Translations under genes and position numbers: made by a program | The notes under the pieces: generated by a model | What the model was told of the DNA's origin: nothing | Databases searched by the model: none | Seen by the model: the letters and a program-made list of their open reading frames with translations, nothing else | From: Achromobacter dolens | Lineage (GTDB): Bacteria > Pseudomonadota > Gammaproteobacteria > Burkholderiales > Burkholderiaceae_B | Direction of reading: 5' to 3' | DNA length: 35,192 nucleotides | NCBI RefSeq assembly: GCF_902859745.1 | Contig: NZ_CADIJW010000055.1 | Location: 1-35,192, forward strand | Shown: positions 1 to 7,755 of the stretch, one piece after another | Layout: each line of letters opens with the position of its first letter | Numbering within the stretch: the first letter of the stretch is position 1

Positions 1-107
1 GGCATTGCGGAGCCAGGCGCGCCGCCGGATCGCTGTACCAGGGTTCCGTGCGCATGGCCCCGGATGCTGTCGCCTTGTCTGCCGGCCAGCGTTCTCGCAT
101 TTGCAGT
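1..107 (-). pseudogene. Detached second tail-fibre tip fragment
   Basis: On the minus strand, bases 107 to 1 read ANARTLAGRQGDSIRGHAHG and onward, without a stop to the window edge. This closely resembles the tip of the adjacent fibre gene, ANARALGSRQVDQFRSHTHN. The two copies share an identical 15-bp DNA stretch, CTCGCATTTGCAGTG, at 94–108 and 314–328 in the same orientation. The fragment begins right after the fibre stop codon and has no start of its own. I read it as an alternative or displaced fibre C-terminus. Whether it extends further left is unknown. Confidence 0.6.
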
Positions 108-117
108 GAGGAGGACG

Positions 118-1458
118 TCAAGCATGGATACGTGGGTGGAAGGCAGCATTTATGGGGCGAGTCTCAGCTCCACCAGCGCCCAGCGTGTTTACGCCGGAGG
201 GGCCACCCCCATCAAGCACAGCTTGATTGGCTCCCGACGGCGTCGCGTTGTTTGAGTACCTGATGTTGTGAGTGTGGCTCCGGAACTGATCGACCTGGCG
301 GCTACCGAGCGCCCTCGCATTTGCAGTGTCAGCGTCAGTTCCGGTGAAACGGCGAAACATATCCCGCAAGTCGGGCACCCGGAAGTTGGCTGCGTCCACG
401 TCCACAAAGTAGTGTCCGCCGCGCCTTGTCTCCCAAACCGCCTGCGTCAAGACAAGCGAATTTTCCTGGGCGTAGCCCCAAAGGCCTGGGTAATCTGCCT
501 TGGGAACCGTGCCACCCGTGGCGTCCAACTCGCTCGCGAGCGGCGAGATGGTGTGTCCGTCCAGCGGGCGTCCGCAAAGCGGGGAGCGATATCCGGTGTA
601 GAAGGCGGTTTGGGTCCAAATCCAGACCTCCCCACATTCGGCGACGATGATTGGGCCGACGTTTTCCCGTGGCAGGGCGGTAACGGAGAAGATGAGCGGG
701 TAGCGACCGTCCGGCGGGAGAGTTCCCAAGGCGGCCGCGCGGAGCTTTCCATCCTGCGCACCGACCAATAGATGCCCTTCGGCGACGGCGGCCAGGCCCG
801 TTCCCCCGCGAGACACCGCGAGGGTGCCTTTGCTGGCCTTGTCCATGTCCAAGCTACCGAGCACCAAATCTACGTCGGCCTGCCCGTCAAAGGGCTTGGG
901 CGCCGCGGTGCCCGCGCCAGATATCGAAAGTTGGCGCGCAACCGCCAGCTTCTTGGCGGCCGCTGCCGTTTCATCTTTGCCCAGGCGCTTGGCGGTTTCC
1001 TCATCGACGTACTCGCGCGTGGCCAGCACCACGTCAGGATCAATCTTGAGCGTGAAATTGCTGGTGCTGGAAACCTGCAGCACCATGCGTACCACCTGCG
1101 TGCGTGCCGAACCTTCGGCCATCTGCGGCTTGTAGGTGGGCGGACAATTGGATACCGCGATCAGGTCGCCGTCCGCGTCCCGCAGTCCCAGCTCACGCGC
1201 CCACCACCCACCGAACTGCTCCGGGATGACCTGTTCCACTACCAGCCACGCCGGATTGTTCGGGTCAACGAATTTGCGATTGATCGGCGCGCGGTGCTTG
1301 GAGCCGATCAGCGAGGTTTGCTCGCGGCTCGGTACGGGCAGCACGCCGCCGCCGTCGCCGACTTCCAGCTCGGTGATGTTCACGGGGATGCCGAGCGCCT
1401 TGGCGTTGGCTTCCTTGGCTTCGCCGATCTTGGTCAAGATTCCGAAATAGGTAGTCAT
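118..1458 (-). CDS. H: Tail fibre protein (P2 gpH-like)
   Basis: This 446-aa protein is the probable receptor-binding tail fibre. The N-terminus (TTYFGILTKIGEAKEANAKA) is the baseplate-attachment domain seen in P2 gpH-type fibres. The C-terminal third has the tail-collar pattern, with FRVPDLRDMFRRFTG followed by SHTHNI, and ends in the ETRPINAAFHPRIHA motif common to fibre tips. It is shorter than P2 gpH (669 aa), so the shaft is reduced. Its ATG overlaps the stop of gene I (ATGA junction), which implies translational coupling. No tail-fibre assembly gene follows directly. Instead there is a second tip fragment. Host range cannot be inferred from the sequence. Confidence 0.9.
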   Translation of the reverse strand: MTTYFGILTKIGEAKEANAKALGIPVNITELEVGDGGGVLPVPSREQTSLIGSKHRAPINRKFVDPNNPAWLVVEQVIPEQFGGWWARELGLRDADGDLIAVSNCPPTYKPQMAEGSARTQVVRMVLQVSSTSNFTLKIDPDVVLATREYVDEETAKRLGKDETAAAAKKLAVARQLSISGAGTAAPKPFDGQADVDLVLGSLDMDKASKGTLAVSRGGTGLAAVAEGHLLVGAQDGKLRAAALGTLPPDGRYPLIFSVTALPRENVGPIIVAECGEVWIWTQTAFYTGYRSPLCGRPLDGHTISPLASELDATGGTVPKADYPGLWGYAQENSLVLTQAVWETRRGGHYFVDVDAANFRVPDLRDMFRRFTGTDADTANARALGSRQVDQFRSHTHNIRYSNNATPSGANQAVLDGGGPSGVNTLGAGGAETRPINAAFHPRIHA

Positions 1459-2075
1459 GGGTATACCGTCAGGGTGTCGATGATGTGCGTGGCCAGGGCG
1501 GCCGGCGTGGCGGCCGCGACTTCCACGGGTTGAGGTTGATAGGGGTATACGGTCATCTCGTCGCCGTCATAGGACGCGACGCAGTGATTCAGGGGCGCCC
1601 GCACTTCCACCGCGATGGCCAAGCCGGTCATGTGCTGGCTCAGGCGCTTGGTGCTGTCGATGAGGCGGCCCAGCTCGTAATACATTGCTTCGGAAATGCC
1701 GCCATCGAGAACGCCGATAGTGAGCCGGAACGTTCCGCGCCGACCTTCTGGCACCATCTGGTGCCATTCGGTCACTTCCAGTAGATAGCCCAGCGGCTCC
1801 ACCACGCGGCGCAGCGCGCCGATGGTGCCTTTCAGTTGGTGAATCTTGAAAGAATTGGCAATGGCCTTACGCTTGGCCGCCTCTGACCAGGCATCGTCCC
1901 AGCGGTCCACCGATCTTTCCCACGCCAGCCAGGGCAGCAGCGGGGCGGGCGTGGTGCTCGCGCGGCGCAGCTTGCGCAGGGGCAAGGGGATTTCCTCGAT
2001 GTCGGCACCGACCTGGGCAAGCTTGCGCTCAACCGGGGTGGATGAGGGCGGCAGCAGAGTGGGCTTGTTCGCCAT
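1455..2075 (-). CDS. I: Baseplate/tail protein I (P2 gpI-like)
   Basis: A 206-aa homologue of P2 gpI, a baseplate wedge component that links the baseplate to the fibres. The segment LLPWLAWERSVDRWDDAWSE and the following HQLKGTIGALRRVVEPLGY are typical of the phage tail protein I family. I chose the ATG at 2075 (MANKPTLLPPSS) over an upstream in-frame start because it lies 1 nt beyond the stop of gene J, as is usual in this operon. The C-terminus overlaps the H start by 4 nt. P2 gpI is 176 aa, so the length is slightly above that reference. Confidence 0.92.
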   Translation of the reverse strand: MANKPTLLPPSSTPVERKLAQVGADIEEIPLPLRKLRRASTTPAPLLPWLAWERSVDRWDDAWSEAAKRKAIANSFKIHQLKGTIGALRRVVEPLGYLLEVTEWHQMVPEGRRGTFRLTIGVLDGGISEAMYYELGRLIDSTKRLSQHMTGLAIAVEVRAPLNHCVASYDGDEMTVYPYQPQPVEVAAATPAALATHIIDTLTVYP

Positions 2076-2076
2076 T

Positions 2077-2994
2077 TCAACCGCCGGGCGCAATGGAGAC
2101 TTCCACCGCCAAGCATGTGGCGGCCTGCGTGGCGTCAAGCACCAGGTTGTCCGCCGGCTCGATCAAGTCGAGATGCGCGACGCCTTCGACATGCAGCGCG
2201 GCATTGATCGCGGATCGCCAGACTGATACGCCGGCACGGCGGGGCCGGTTGACGTAGGCGTGACACGCGCGCGTGGCGGCCTCCAGCGCGACCGACCGGC
2301 CCGGGCCTTCGCCTTTCATGTGGAGAACCGCCCGCACGCTGTACGTGATGATGCTGCTGGATTGGACGGTCAAGCGGTCGCCCATGGGGCGGATGTCCTC
2401 GTCACTGAGCTTGGCGCGTACCTTGTCCAGCAGTTCGGCCGGCGCGGTGCCGTCGCCATCACGGGCGAGTACGCAGATGCGCACATCGCAAGGCTCGGGG
2501 CTGGTGGCGGACGCGTCCGCGACCTGCCCGTCTGCGGTCAAGGCATGGAAGACGTAGCCATCGCGCGGGCCTGCGGTTGACAGGCCTTCCCACGCCAGCT
2601 GCGCGCGCTCGCGCAGTTCGTCGTCACTTTCATAGACGGCTTCGACCGGCGGCACGGCGGCTGGGTCGGCAGGCCGGATGACCAGGCGGCTTACACCATA
2701 CTCGGCTGCAATGTGTTCCAGGTCGGAGCCACGCGCGAATGCCAGCAAGACGGACCGCGCAGCGTCGTTGATACGTTGGCGCAAGATGACTTCGCGCTCG
2801 GCGTTTTCCTGCAACGTGATTACCAGCGGCTCCGACTCCAGCGCCAGCGCCTTGGCCACGGCGTTACGGTCTTCTTGCGCGAACAGGGCGAGATACCGCG
2901 CCTTGCGCGTTTCCAGGATTCGTTCGTAGTCCAGGGTCTCCACCACGTCCGGCGCGGGAAGCTGGGAAAGGTCGATGATGTTCGGGCTTGCCAT
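2077..2994 (-). CDS. J: Baseplate assembly protein J (P2 gpJ-like)
   Basis: This 305-aa protein matches the gpJ family, which forms the outer baseplate wedge in P2-like tails. The start MASPNIIDLSQLPAPDVVE and the middle segment YESDDELRERAQLAWEGLST followed by GPRDGYVFHAL are characteristic of the family. It lies between W (1-nt gap upstream) and I (1-nt gap downstream) in the V-W-J-I order of P2. No truncation or frameshift is visible. Confidence 0.94.
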   Translation of the reverse strand: MASPNIIDLSQLPAPDVVETLDYERILETRKARYLALFAQEDRNAVAKALALESEPLVITLQENAEREVILRQRINDAARSVLLAFARGSDLEHIAAEYGVSRLVIRPADPAAVPPVEAVYESDDELRERAQLAWEGLSTAGPRDGYVFHALTADGQVADASATSPEPCDVRICVLARDGDGTAPAELLDKVRAKLSDEDIRPMGDRLTVQSSSIITYSVRAVLHMKGEGPGRSVALEAATRACHAYVNRPRRAGVSVWRSAINAALHVEGVAHLDLIEPADNLVLDATQAATCLAVEVSIAPGG

Positions 2995-2995
2995 G

Positions 2996-3352
2996 TCAGG
3001 CGCTCAAGGTGGTGGAGAGGGACACGCTTTCGGTGCGGTCGCCGGTGTCGGCTTCGCCGACGATGTTCAGCACGACGGCGCCGGGCCGGTTTGCGTTGAC
3101 GTTGGCCGACAAGCTGCGAACACGCAGCCGGGGTTCCCACAGCATCAGCGCCGTAGCCGCCGCTGCGTAGAGCTGCAGGACGGCGGCGCCATTGGTGGGG
3201 GTGTCGATCAGGTCGGCGGCCAGGGCGCCGAAGGGGCGCCGGCGAATGCGCGTGCCTATCGAAGTCGTGAGTATCTTGGTCACGGACTGATTCAGGTGTT
3301 GGCGGCCACTGATCCGCAGGCCTGTGTTGGCGTCCATCCCGATGTAGCTCAT
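2996..3352 (-). CDS. W: Baseplate protein W (P2 gpW / T4 gp25-like)
   Basis: A 118-aa member of the gpW/gp25 baseplate family, which anchors the wedge to the central hub. The segment TKILTTSIGTRIRRRPFGAL is the family signature (the usual pattern is ILTT..G.R..RP.FG). The ATG overlaps the stop of V by 4 nt, and the stop is followed after 1 nt by the start of J. Its length is close to that of other gpW proteins. Confidence 0.95.
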   Translation of the reverse strand: MSYIGMDANTGLRISGRQHLNQSVTKILTTSIGTRIRRRPFGALAADLIDTPTNGAAVLQLYAAAATALMLWEPRLRVRSLSANVNANRPGAVVLNIVGEADTGDRTESVSLSTTLSA

Positions 3353-3993
3353 GCGCCTGCCCCCGGCCCTTGGGTACGCGCGCCGCCCTGCAGCACGCCG
3401 CCATGGGTGTGCGTGTGCAAGACGACGCCGTTGGACGAAAGCGCGCCATCGGTGTGGCGAAGGTCACCGGTGATAGTTGTGTTGTTCCCCTTGCCGTTCT
3501 TGCCGCTCATGCCGGCCTGATAGGTAAACAGACCCGTCACGGTCACATTGCCGTCAAGGGTGATTTCCGGGCATTTGAGGGTGGCCGACTCGCTGGCGGT
3601 GACCGTTGCCGTCTTGATGCCTTCGGCCGTGAGCCGGCCCGCCTGGTGGTCGTAAACGATGCGGGCGCCGTCCGGGTAAAGCGTGACGTGTTCTGCGGCG
3701 CTGGCGGACGGGGCGGGGATGGCATCCGAGTTCAGGCCCATCAGCACCACGCCGGCGGCGGGGTCTCCGTCAGGACACAGCAAAACGACTTGTTCGCCGA
3801 CGGTCGGCGGGTTCCATGTCGTTGTCGTGCCAGCACGCAGCTCCAGCCACGGCAACCAGTTGCTTTGAAGGTCGCCCGATGCGACGCGAACGCGCGCCGG
3901 CTGGCTGGACAGATCGACGGCGAAAACCGTACCGATGCGGATCAGGTTGGAGATGAGGCGGAAGAGTTCGGCGATTTCATGCATAGCGGCCAT
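3349..3993 (-). CDS. V: Baseplate spike protein V (P2 gpV-like)
   Basis: This is the membrane-puncturing spike at the tip of the P2-type tail tube. The N-terminal OB-fold region reads RIGTVFAVDLSSQPARVRV, then the typical W-rich segment with WLPWLELRAG and TWNPPTVGEQVVLLCPDG. The C-terminus carries an HTHTHGG motif, the histidine pattern that coordinates iron in P2 spike apices, ahead of a short tail. I took the ATG at 3993 (MAAMHEIAELF). An ATG at 3984 or a GTG at 4020 are alternatives that the sequence does not exclude. A 52-nt gap separates it from S. Confidence 0.92.
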   Translation of the reverse strand: MAAMHEIAELFRLISNLIRIGTVFAVDLSSQPARVRVASGDLQSNWLPWLELRAGTTTTWNPPTVGEQVVLLCPDGDPAAGVVLMGLNSDAIPAPSASAAEHVTLYPDGARIVYDHQAGRLTAEGIKTATVTASESATLKCPEITLDGNVTVTGLFTYQAGMSGKNGKGNNTTITGDLRHTDGALSSNGVVLHTHTHGGVLQGGARTQGPGAGA

Positions 3994-4045
3994 GTTGCCG
4001 GGCCGCCTTCGCGCGCGCACGGGGCGCGCCTTGTGCTTCGGCGTG

Positions 4046-4507
4046 CTACAGGCCTTGGCCGGCCAGATGCCGCGCCAAGGTGTCGAGTACCATTTCTCGG
4101 GTGCGTTCGGTGAATCCCAGCAGCTTGCGGCGCGGGTAGCGCACGGGCTTCTGGCCGCGCGCCGGGCGGTCGCTGCGGCCTTCCTGGTGAACCAGGGCCA
4201 GGCGCGCTACGCGGCCGCTGTAGCCGACCACCGCGTCGGTGTCGCTGGCCTCTACGCGCAGGTATCGAGCGGTGCGCAGCCGGGTGAACATCTTGCGACG
4301 GATGGCGCCGCGCTTGCCACGCAGGTTCTTGGTACGCCTTGGGGCGTAGGGCGTGCCGTCCGGGTTCTGCTGGGCCGCAATCCGCTGGCCTTCGGTGCGG
4401 CGTAGCTCCACGGCGACAGCGCGATTCACGCGGCGGCGCTCGGCGGGCCGGAGCTGCGCGAGCAGCGCCGCCGCCCAGGCCTGGACGTCCGAGAAATCGT
4501 CACTCAT
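4046..4507 (-). CDS. S: Tail completion / virion morphogenesis protein S
   Basis: A 153-aa protein of the P2 gpS (phage virion morphogenesis) family, needed to finish the tail so that it can join the head. It is very basic and contains DGTPYAPRRTKNLRGKRGAI followed by KMFTRLRTARYLR, the typical core. The start MSDDFSDVQAW at 4507 was chosen because it overlaps gene R by 8 nt. A longer in-frame reading would extend deep into R. Confidence 0.9.
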   Translation of the reverse strand: MSDDFSDVQAWAAALLAQLRPAERRRVNRAVAVELRRTEGQRIAAQQNPDGTPYAPRRTKNLRGKRGAIRRKMFTRLRTARYLRVEASDTDAVVGYSGRVARLALVHQEGRSDRPARGQKPVRYPRRKLLGFTERTREMVLDTLARHLAGQGL

Positions 4508-5003
4508 TGGGATGGCGCCACGCCGGGACGGTGACGGTAACAGGGGCCGCGCCCGGGATGACGATGGTGATTTCCTCATCGTCGGCCGGCAGTTCGGCGT
4601 CGGTGGGTTCGTCCACATGCTCGGCCATCAGGGCGCCGCCGGCGCCCGATGGCTTCACTACTACGCGCTCGGTGAGCGGCAACTTGATTTCAATGTCCGC
4701 CGACTCATGGTTCAGCAGCTCAACATCAAACTGGATCGCGTTGGCGCGCCGGTCGGGATTGATCAGCAGTTCGGGTTGCTTGACGCGAAGCCAGGCCAGC
4801 AGCGGCAGCATGATGGTGTCGGCCTGGCCTGCGTAGTCGGTCACCACGATGGTGAGGGTGTACCGATATTCATGCGAGAGGTTGCGCGTTCCCGTGCAAT
4901 GGACGCTGCCGTCGTCAACGAAAACATGCAGCCTGTCGGGGTTCGTGGACAGAAACTCATTGTGCCGCGTCAGGTATTCGCGCAACTCATTGGCCTTTCG
5001 CAT
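4500..5003 (-). CDS. R: Tail completion protein R (P2 gpR-like)
   Basis: A 167-aa protein matching P2 gpR, which acts with S in tail completion. The N-terminus (MRKANELREYLTRHNEFLST) and the central YRYTLTIVVTDYAGQADTIM segment are family hallmarks. The C-terminus is rich in Glu/Asp and ends beyond the start of S. Its 5' end overlaps the 3' end of lysC by 17 nt, so lysis and tail genes are tightly packed here. Confidence 0.92.
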   Translation of the reverse strand: MRKANELREYLTRHNEFLSTNPDRLHVFVDDGSVHCTGTRNLSHEYRYTLTIVVTDYAGQADTIMLPLLAWLRVKQPELLINPDRRANAIQFDVELLNHESADIEIKLPLTERVVVKPSGAGGALMAEHVDEPTDAELPADDEEITIVIPGAAPVTVTVPAWRHPNE

Positions 5004-5259
5004 GGCTCGCCTCGTCCTGGCATTTGATGATGGTGTCCACCTTGGCCGCGCACATAGCCCAGGAGGTCTCCAGGCGGTCTATCAACAGGTTCAGATCGCC
5101 GTCAGTCCTTGGCGCCGCCGCCGGCAGACTGCACGGGGTTACGGGTGCGCAGGTATTCAGCGTAAGCCGCGGCCCCGGTGAGGGCAGGGCGCTGGCGCAG
5201 CCTTGCAACAGGATCAGGCAGCACAGTATCAGCCCAGCTGCGAACTTGCGGATTTTCAT
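4987..5259 (-). CDS. lysC: Outer-membrane spanin lipoprotein (Rz1/LysC-like)
   Basis: A 90-aa lipoprotein predicted to be the outer-membrane half of the spanin complex that fuses the two membranes at the end of lysis. It has a basic start (MKIRK), a hydrophobic stretch, and the lipobox LLQGC with Cys21 as the lipidation site, followed by a Pro-rich segment. The first 158 nt of the gene lie inside lysB in another frame, the classic embedded Rz/Rz1 arrangement. I chose the ATG at 5259. A start 5 codons upstream is possible. The tail beyond the Pro-rich part is longer than in P2 LysC. Confidence 0.85.
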   Translation of the reverse strand: MKIRKFAAGLILCCLILLQGCASALPSPGPRLTLNTCAPVTPCSLPAAAPRTDGDLNLLIDRLETSWAMCAAKVDTIIKCQDEASHAKGQ

Positions 5260-5524
5260 TCTTGAGCCTTTCAAGGTCGAACGTGCGCTGGTCTAGCGCG
5301 TTGCGGAAGTCGTCTTGCGTGCGCTCCAGTTGCGCCAGGTCCAGGCGCTGGGTGGTCATGCGGTTTCCCAGGTCCGCCAGGTCGCTGGCTTGGCGCTCGA
5401 TCACCTGGCCATAGGCGGTGATGGCGACATCCTGGCGCGCGATGTCGCCACGCTGGAACCAAACCACCACGGCCAGGATGGCGGTTGCCGCATAGGGCGC
5501 GATGGCTCGCAGGAACGTGTTCAT
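5102..5524 (-). CDS. lysB: Inner-membrane spanin (Rz/LysB-like)
   Basis: A 140-aa protein of the phage LysB family. A single N-terminal transmembrane segment (about residues 9–23, YAATAILAVVVWF) is followed by a long polar, coiled-coil-like stretch rich in Gln, Arg and Asp. The C-terminus contains ADTVLPDPVARLRQRPALTG, the LysB signature. Its start overlaps the endolysin stop (ATGA). It presumably pairs with the lipoprotein encoded within its 3' half to span the periplasm. Confidence 0.9.
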   Translation of the reverse strand: MNTFLRAIAPYAATAILAVVVWFQRGDIARQDVAITAYGQVIERQASDLADLGNRMTTQRLDLAQLERTQDDFRNALDQRTFDLERLKNENPQVRSWADTVLPDPVARLRQRPALTGAAAYAEYLRTRNPVQSAGGGAKD

Positions 5525-6330
5525 GCTGCCTGCCCCGCGTCTTCTTCGGAGAATCGCGCGTAGGCGCGCTCCAGCTTCACGTCATAGAGGTTTTCAGCGT
5601 AGGCCGGGCCGTTGTAGCCGCGCGCGAATGCCGCCCACTTGCGGCCGACTAGGGCTTTATGCAGGCCCGGGTCGGTCTCGATGAAGCCGACGAAGGCGGC
5701 GAGCTGCGCGCCCTCGCTTTCCTGCTGCGCGGCAACGAATGCTTCCACGCTTTCAAACCCCAGCCGGCGCCAGTGGTAGCCCATGATTTGAAATGCGCCC
5801 CAGCTCGCGGCCTCCAGCGCCGCAGGGCGGCAAATCTGGATCGCGGCTGCGAGGCGGACGTACTCGGCCGCGCCGCCCGCGTAGCCGCCGCGCTTGGGAT
5901 TGACGATGGCGGGAAGGCGCGCGGTGTGCGGTGCCGGGTCGATGCCATGCTCGCGCAGGCGTTCATGGAAGACATGCCGCTCGAACAGGATTGCGGGGCG
6001 CCCATCGGGCAGAAAGCCGCGCCCGCTCGCTTCCACCTCGTTCACTGCCTTGATGCTGGCCAGGGGGACGCCCAGGCGCTCGGCGGCCGCGATCAGGTCG
6101 GGTTCCCGCAGATAGCGCGTCACATCGTGGTGTGCCAGCGCGGCGCGGCTTTTCGGTCCATAGACGCCATCGACCACCAAGCCGGTGGCCCGCTGCAGCG
6201 CTGCCACCGCGCCGCGCGTGGCGTCGTCGTAGATCGCCGTGCGCTCAACCTTGTAGCCGGCGCGCTGCAGATCAGATTGAAGATCGGCCACGGCCTGGCC
6301 GATGGCGCCCTTACGCAAAATTTCAGACAT
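5521..6330 (-). CDS. Endolysin, N-acetylmuramidase with peptidoglycan-binding domain
   Basis: A 269-aa cell-wall hydrolase that releases progeny phage. Residues about 5–66 form a PG-binding-1 domain (LQSDLQRAGY, then VVDGVYGPKSRAAL). Residues about 75–265 match the N-acetylmuramidase (DUF3380) family, with NEVEASGRGFLPDGRPAILF around the likely catalytic Glu100 and RGYNGPAY near the end. The ATG at 6330 (MSEILRKGAIG) was chosen because the domain starts right after it and it overlaps the upstream holin-like gene by 8 nt. No signal or SAR sequence is visible, so export should depend on a holin. This enzyme type replaces the P2 gpK endolysin. Confidence 0.92.
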   Translation of the reverse strand: MSEILRKGAIGQAVADLQSDLQRAGYKVERTAIYDDATRGAVAALQRATGLVVDGVYGPKSRAALAHHDVTRYLREPDLIAAAERLGVPLASIKAVNEVEASGRGFLPDGRPAILFERHVFHERLREHGIDPAPHTARLPAIVNPKRGGYAGGAAEYVRLAAAIQICRPAALEAASWGAFQIMGYHWRRLGFESVEAFVAAQQESEGAQLAAFVGFIETDPGLHKALVGRKWAAFARGYNGPAYAENLYDVKLERAYARFSEEDAGQAA

Positions 6331-6622
6331 CGGGATTCCCTCGGGTGAACGTCGCCAAGTTGCCGCGCGCGCGCCAGGCGCCGGCGAACAGCAGCGCGGC
6401 GATGACCAGTTCGGACAGGCTGGCCGGCGAGTGCAGCAGCAGGATTTCGACGGCCCGGCAGAACAGCGCCGCAATCAGTGCGGTGGCCAGACACGACAGC
6501 ACGCGTCGATGGCGCGCGCCATTGGGCTGATACCAGAGGAAGCGGCTGGCCGTGCCGGCGTACAGAAGCGCGCAGGCCACCGCGATGAGGGACAGCGCAG
6601 GGGTAGGGTGCAGGTCGGTCAT
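6323..6622 (-). CDS. Small membrane protein, putative 3-TM holin
   Basis: A 99-aa membrane protein with about three hydrophobic segments: ALSLIAVACALLYAGTA, VLSCLATALIAALFCRAVEI, and LSELVIAALLFAGAW. It is encoded directly upstream of the endolysin and overlaps it by 8 nt. Its ATG overlaps the stop of the preceding holin-like gene. Position and topology suit a class III-type holin or an antiholin partner. The function is inferred from topology and context only. Confidence 0.75.
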   Translation of the reverse strand: MTDLHPTPALSLIAVACALLYAGTASRFLWYQPNGARHRRVLSCLATALIAALFCRAVEILLLHSPASLSELVIAALLFAGAWRARGNLATFTRGNPDV

Positions 6623-6981
6623 TTCTTTTCCCCAAAGCCTCGGAAAATGCTTCCGAGGTCGAAGTCCGGCGCCTTGGCCAGCAGCTTGAGGGCCAGCGGC
6701 ACGATGACGACCGCGCCGATCAGCGCGGGCAGAAAGGATTCCTTGGCCAGCTCGCGGGCGACGATTTCGCCGGCGCCGCCGTAGCCGCACAAGCCCGAGA
6801 CCAGGAAGGAAACGAAGCGCTTCCAGGCGGTGAGGTCTTTCTTGGTACTCGCCACCAGGGCGGCGCCCATGACGGCGCCGAAGGCCGCGTTTGCATCGAT
6901 CAGCGGCAGGATTTGCGACAGGGCCGCGCCAGATACCAGCGTGGTGGCCACGGCGCCCGATACGGTCGAGGGTTCGGCCAT
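6619..6981 (-). CDS. Putative phage holin (position of P2 gene Y)
   Basis: A 120-aa hydrophobic protein that occupies the place of P2 holin gene Y, between X and the endolysin. It has three hydrophobic stretches (around ALSQILPLIDANAAFGAVMG, RFVSFLVSGLCGYGGAG, and LPALIGAVVIVPLALKLLA) and a charged C-terminus ending in GFGEKK. Holins form inner-membrane lesions that let the endolysin reach the wall. Two adjacent small membrane proteins suggest a holin/antiholin pair. Which one is the effector cannot be told from the sequence. Confidence 0.8.
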   Translation of the reverse strand: MAEPSTVSGAVATTLVSGAALSQILPLIDANAAFGAVMGAALVASTKKDLTAWKRFVSFLVSGLCGYGGAGEIVARELAKESFLPALIGAVVIVPLALKLLAKAPDFDLGSIFRGFGEKK

Positions 6982-6986
6982 TGGGT

Positions 6987-7193
6987 TCAGTCCCAGAGTT
7001 TGACGGCAGGCGCCGCCGTAGGTTGAGGGGCGGCATCCGGCAGGACAACCACATGGCCATGCGGCAGCACCGCGCCGAGGTCGGCCAGGCCGGGATTGAG
7101 TTCGTAGGTGGCTTCCACCACGTCCCGCGTGGTGCCTAGGTGGCGCCAGCAGAGCGCATCCACGGTGTCACCTTGTTGGGCGCGGACTTTCAT
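6987..7193 (-). CDS. X: Tail protein X (P2 gpX-like, LysM-like)
   Basis: A 68-aa protein matching the P2 tail protein X family (P2 gpX is 67 aa). It has a LysM-like fold with QGDTVDALCWRHLGTT near the start and TYELNPGLADLGAVLPHG in the middle. It acts in tail assembly. The start codon overlaps the L stop by 1 nt (TGATG), which fits coupled translation. Confidence 0.92.
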   Translation of the reverse strand: MKVRAQQGDTVDALCWRHLGTTRDVVEATYELNPGLADLGAVLPHGHVVVLPDAAPQPTAAPAVKLWD

Positions 7194-7663
7194 CAGATGA
7201 GGTCCACGATATTGCGCTTGGCGCCGACGACATCGGCGATGGCCCAGCGCGCATTGCGGCGGTGGTCGCTGGGCGCCTCGTCCAGCCATTCCGCCCGCTT
7301 CTGGCCGGCGGCCGTGGTGTCGTAGTCGGTCATGCGCTCGATCAGGTCGGCTTTGGCCAAGCTGTAGACGGCGCGGCGGTAGGCGTGCTCCAGGCGGGTG
7401 GCGCCGTCGATCTTTGCGGCTGGGACGTCCTGGAGCTGTGTGTAGCCGTTGGCGCGCTGGACGGCCTTCCACGCGGCCAGGCTGTTGCCGGCTTCCAGCA
7501 TGGCGCCAACGAGCGCGAAGCGCAGGCGCGGTTCGGTCACAGTTCCATCCAGGCGCAACGTCTCGCGGGCGTTGGCCAGGTCGATATCCGGGAAAAAGCC
7601 ATCATTCCCGACCGTCTGCGGCGGTTCGGTGCGGGGCGCGGGTGCGGTTGCGATGAAGCTCAT
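7193..7663 (-). CDS. L: Head completion protein L (P2 gpL-like)
   Basis: A 156-aa protein of the gpL family that plugs or stabilises the filled capsid and forms the head–tail connector. The N-terminus contains NDGFFPDIDLANARETLRLD, and the C-terminus RRNARWAIADVVGAKRNIVDL, both typical of the family. It follows M after a 92-nt gap that carries a large hairpin. Its length is close to the usual size. Confidence 0.93.
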   Translation of the reverse strand: MSFIATAPAPRTEPPQTVGNDGFFPDIDLANARETLRLDGTVTEPRLRFALVGAMLEAGNSLAAWKAVQRANGYTQLQDVPAAKIDGATRLEHAYRRAVYSLAKADLIERMTDYDTTAAGQKRAEWLDEAPSDHRRNARWAIADVVGAKRNIVDLI

Positions 7664-7681
7664 GGCCTGTTCTCATGAAAT

Positions 7682-7736
7682 CGGCGGTGGGCGGGCATCC
7701 AGCCGGTCTGTGACAGACCTTCCGCCCGCGCCGCCG
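7682..7736. other. Long interrupted hairpin between genes M and L
   Basis: Three nested arms pair with each other: CGGCGG (7682–7687) with CCGCCG (7731–7736), GCGGGC (7691–7696) with GCCCGC (7724–7729), and GGTCTGT (7705–7711) with ACAGACC (7713–7719), whose arms are separated by one base. No T-run follows on either strand, so this does not look like an intrinsic terminator. It could be an RNA processing or stability element within the O-N-M-L transcript. Confidence 0.5.
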
Positions 7737-7755
7737 TGCGCTTGGGGGCACTCGG

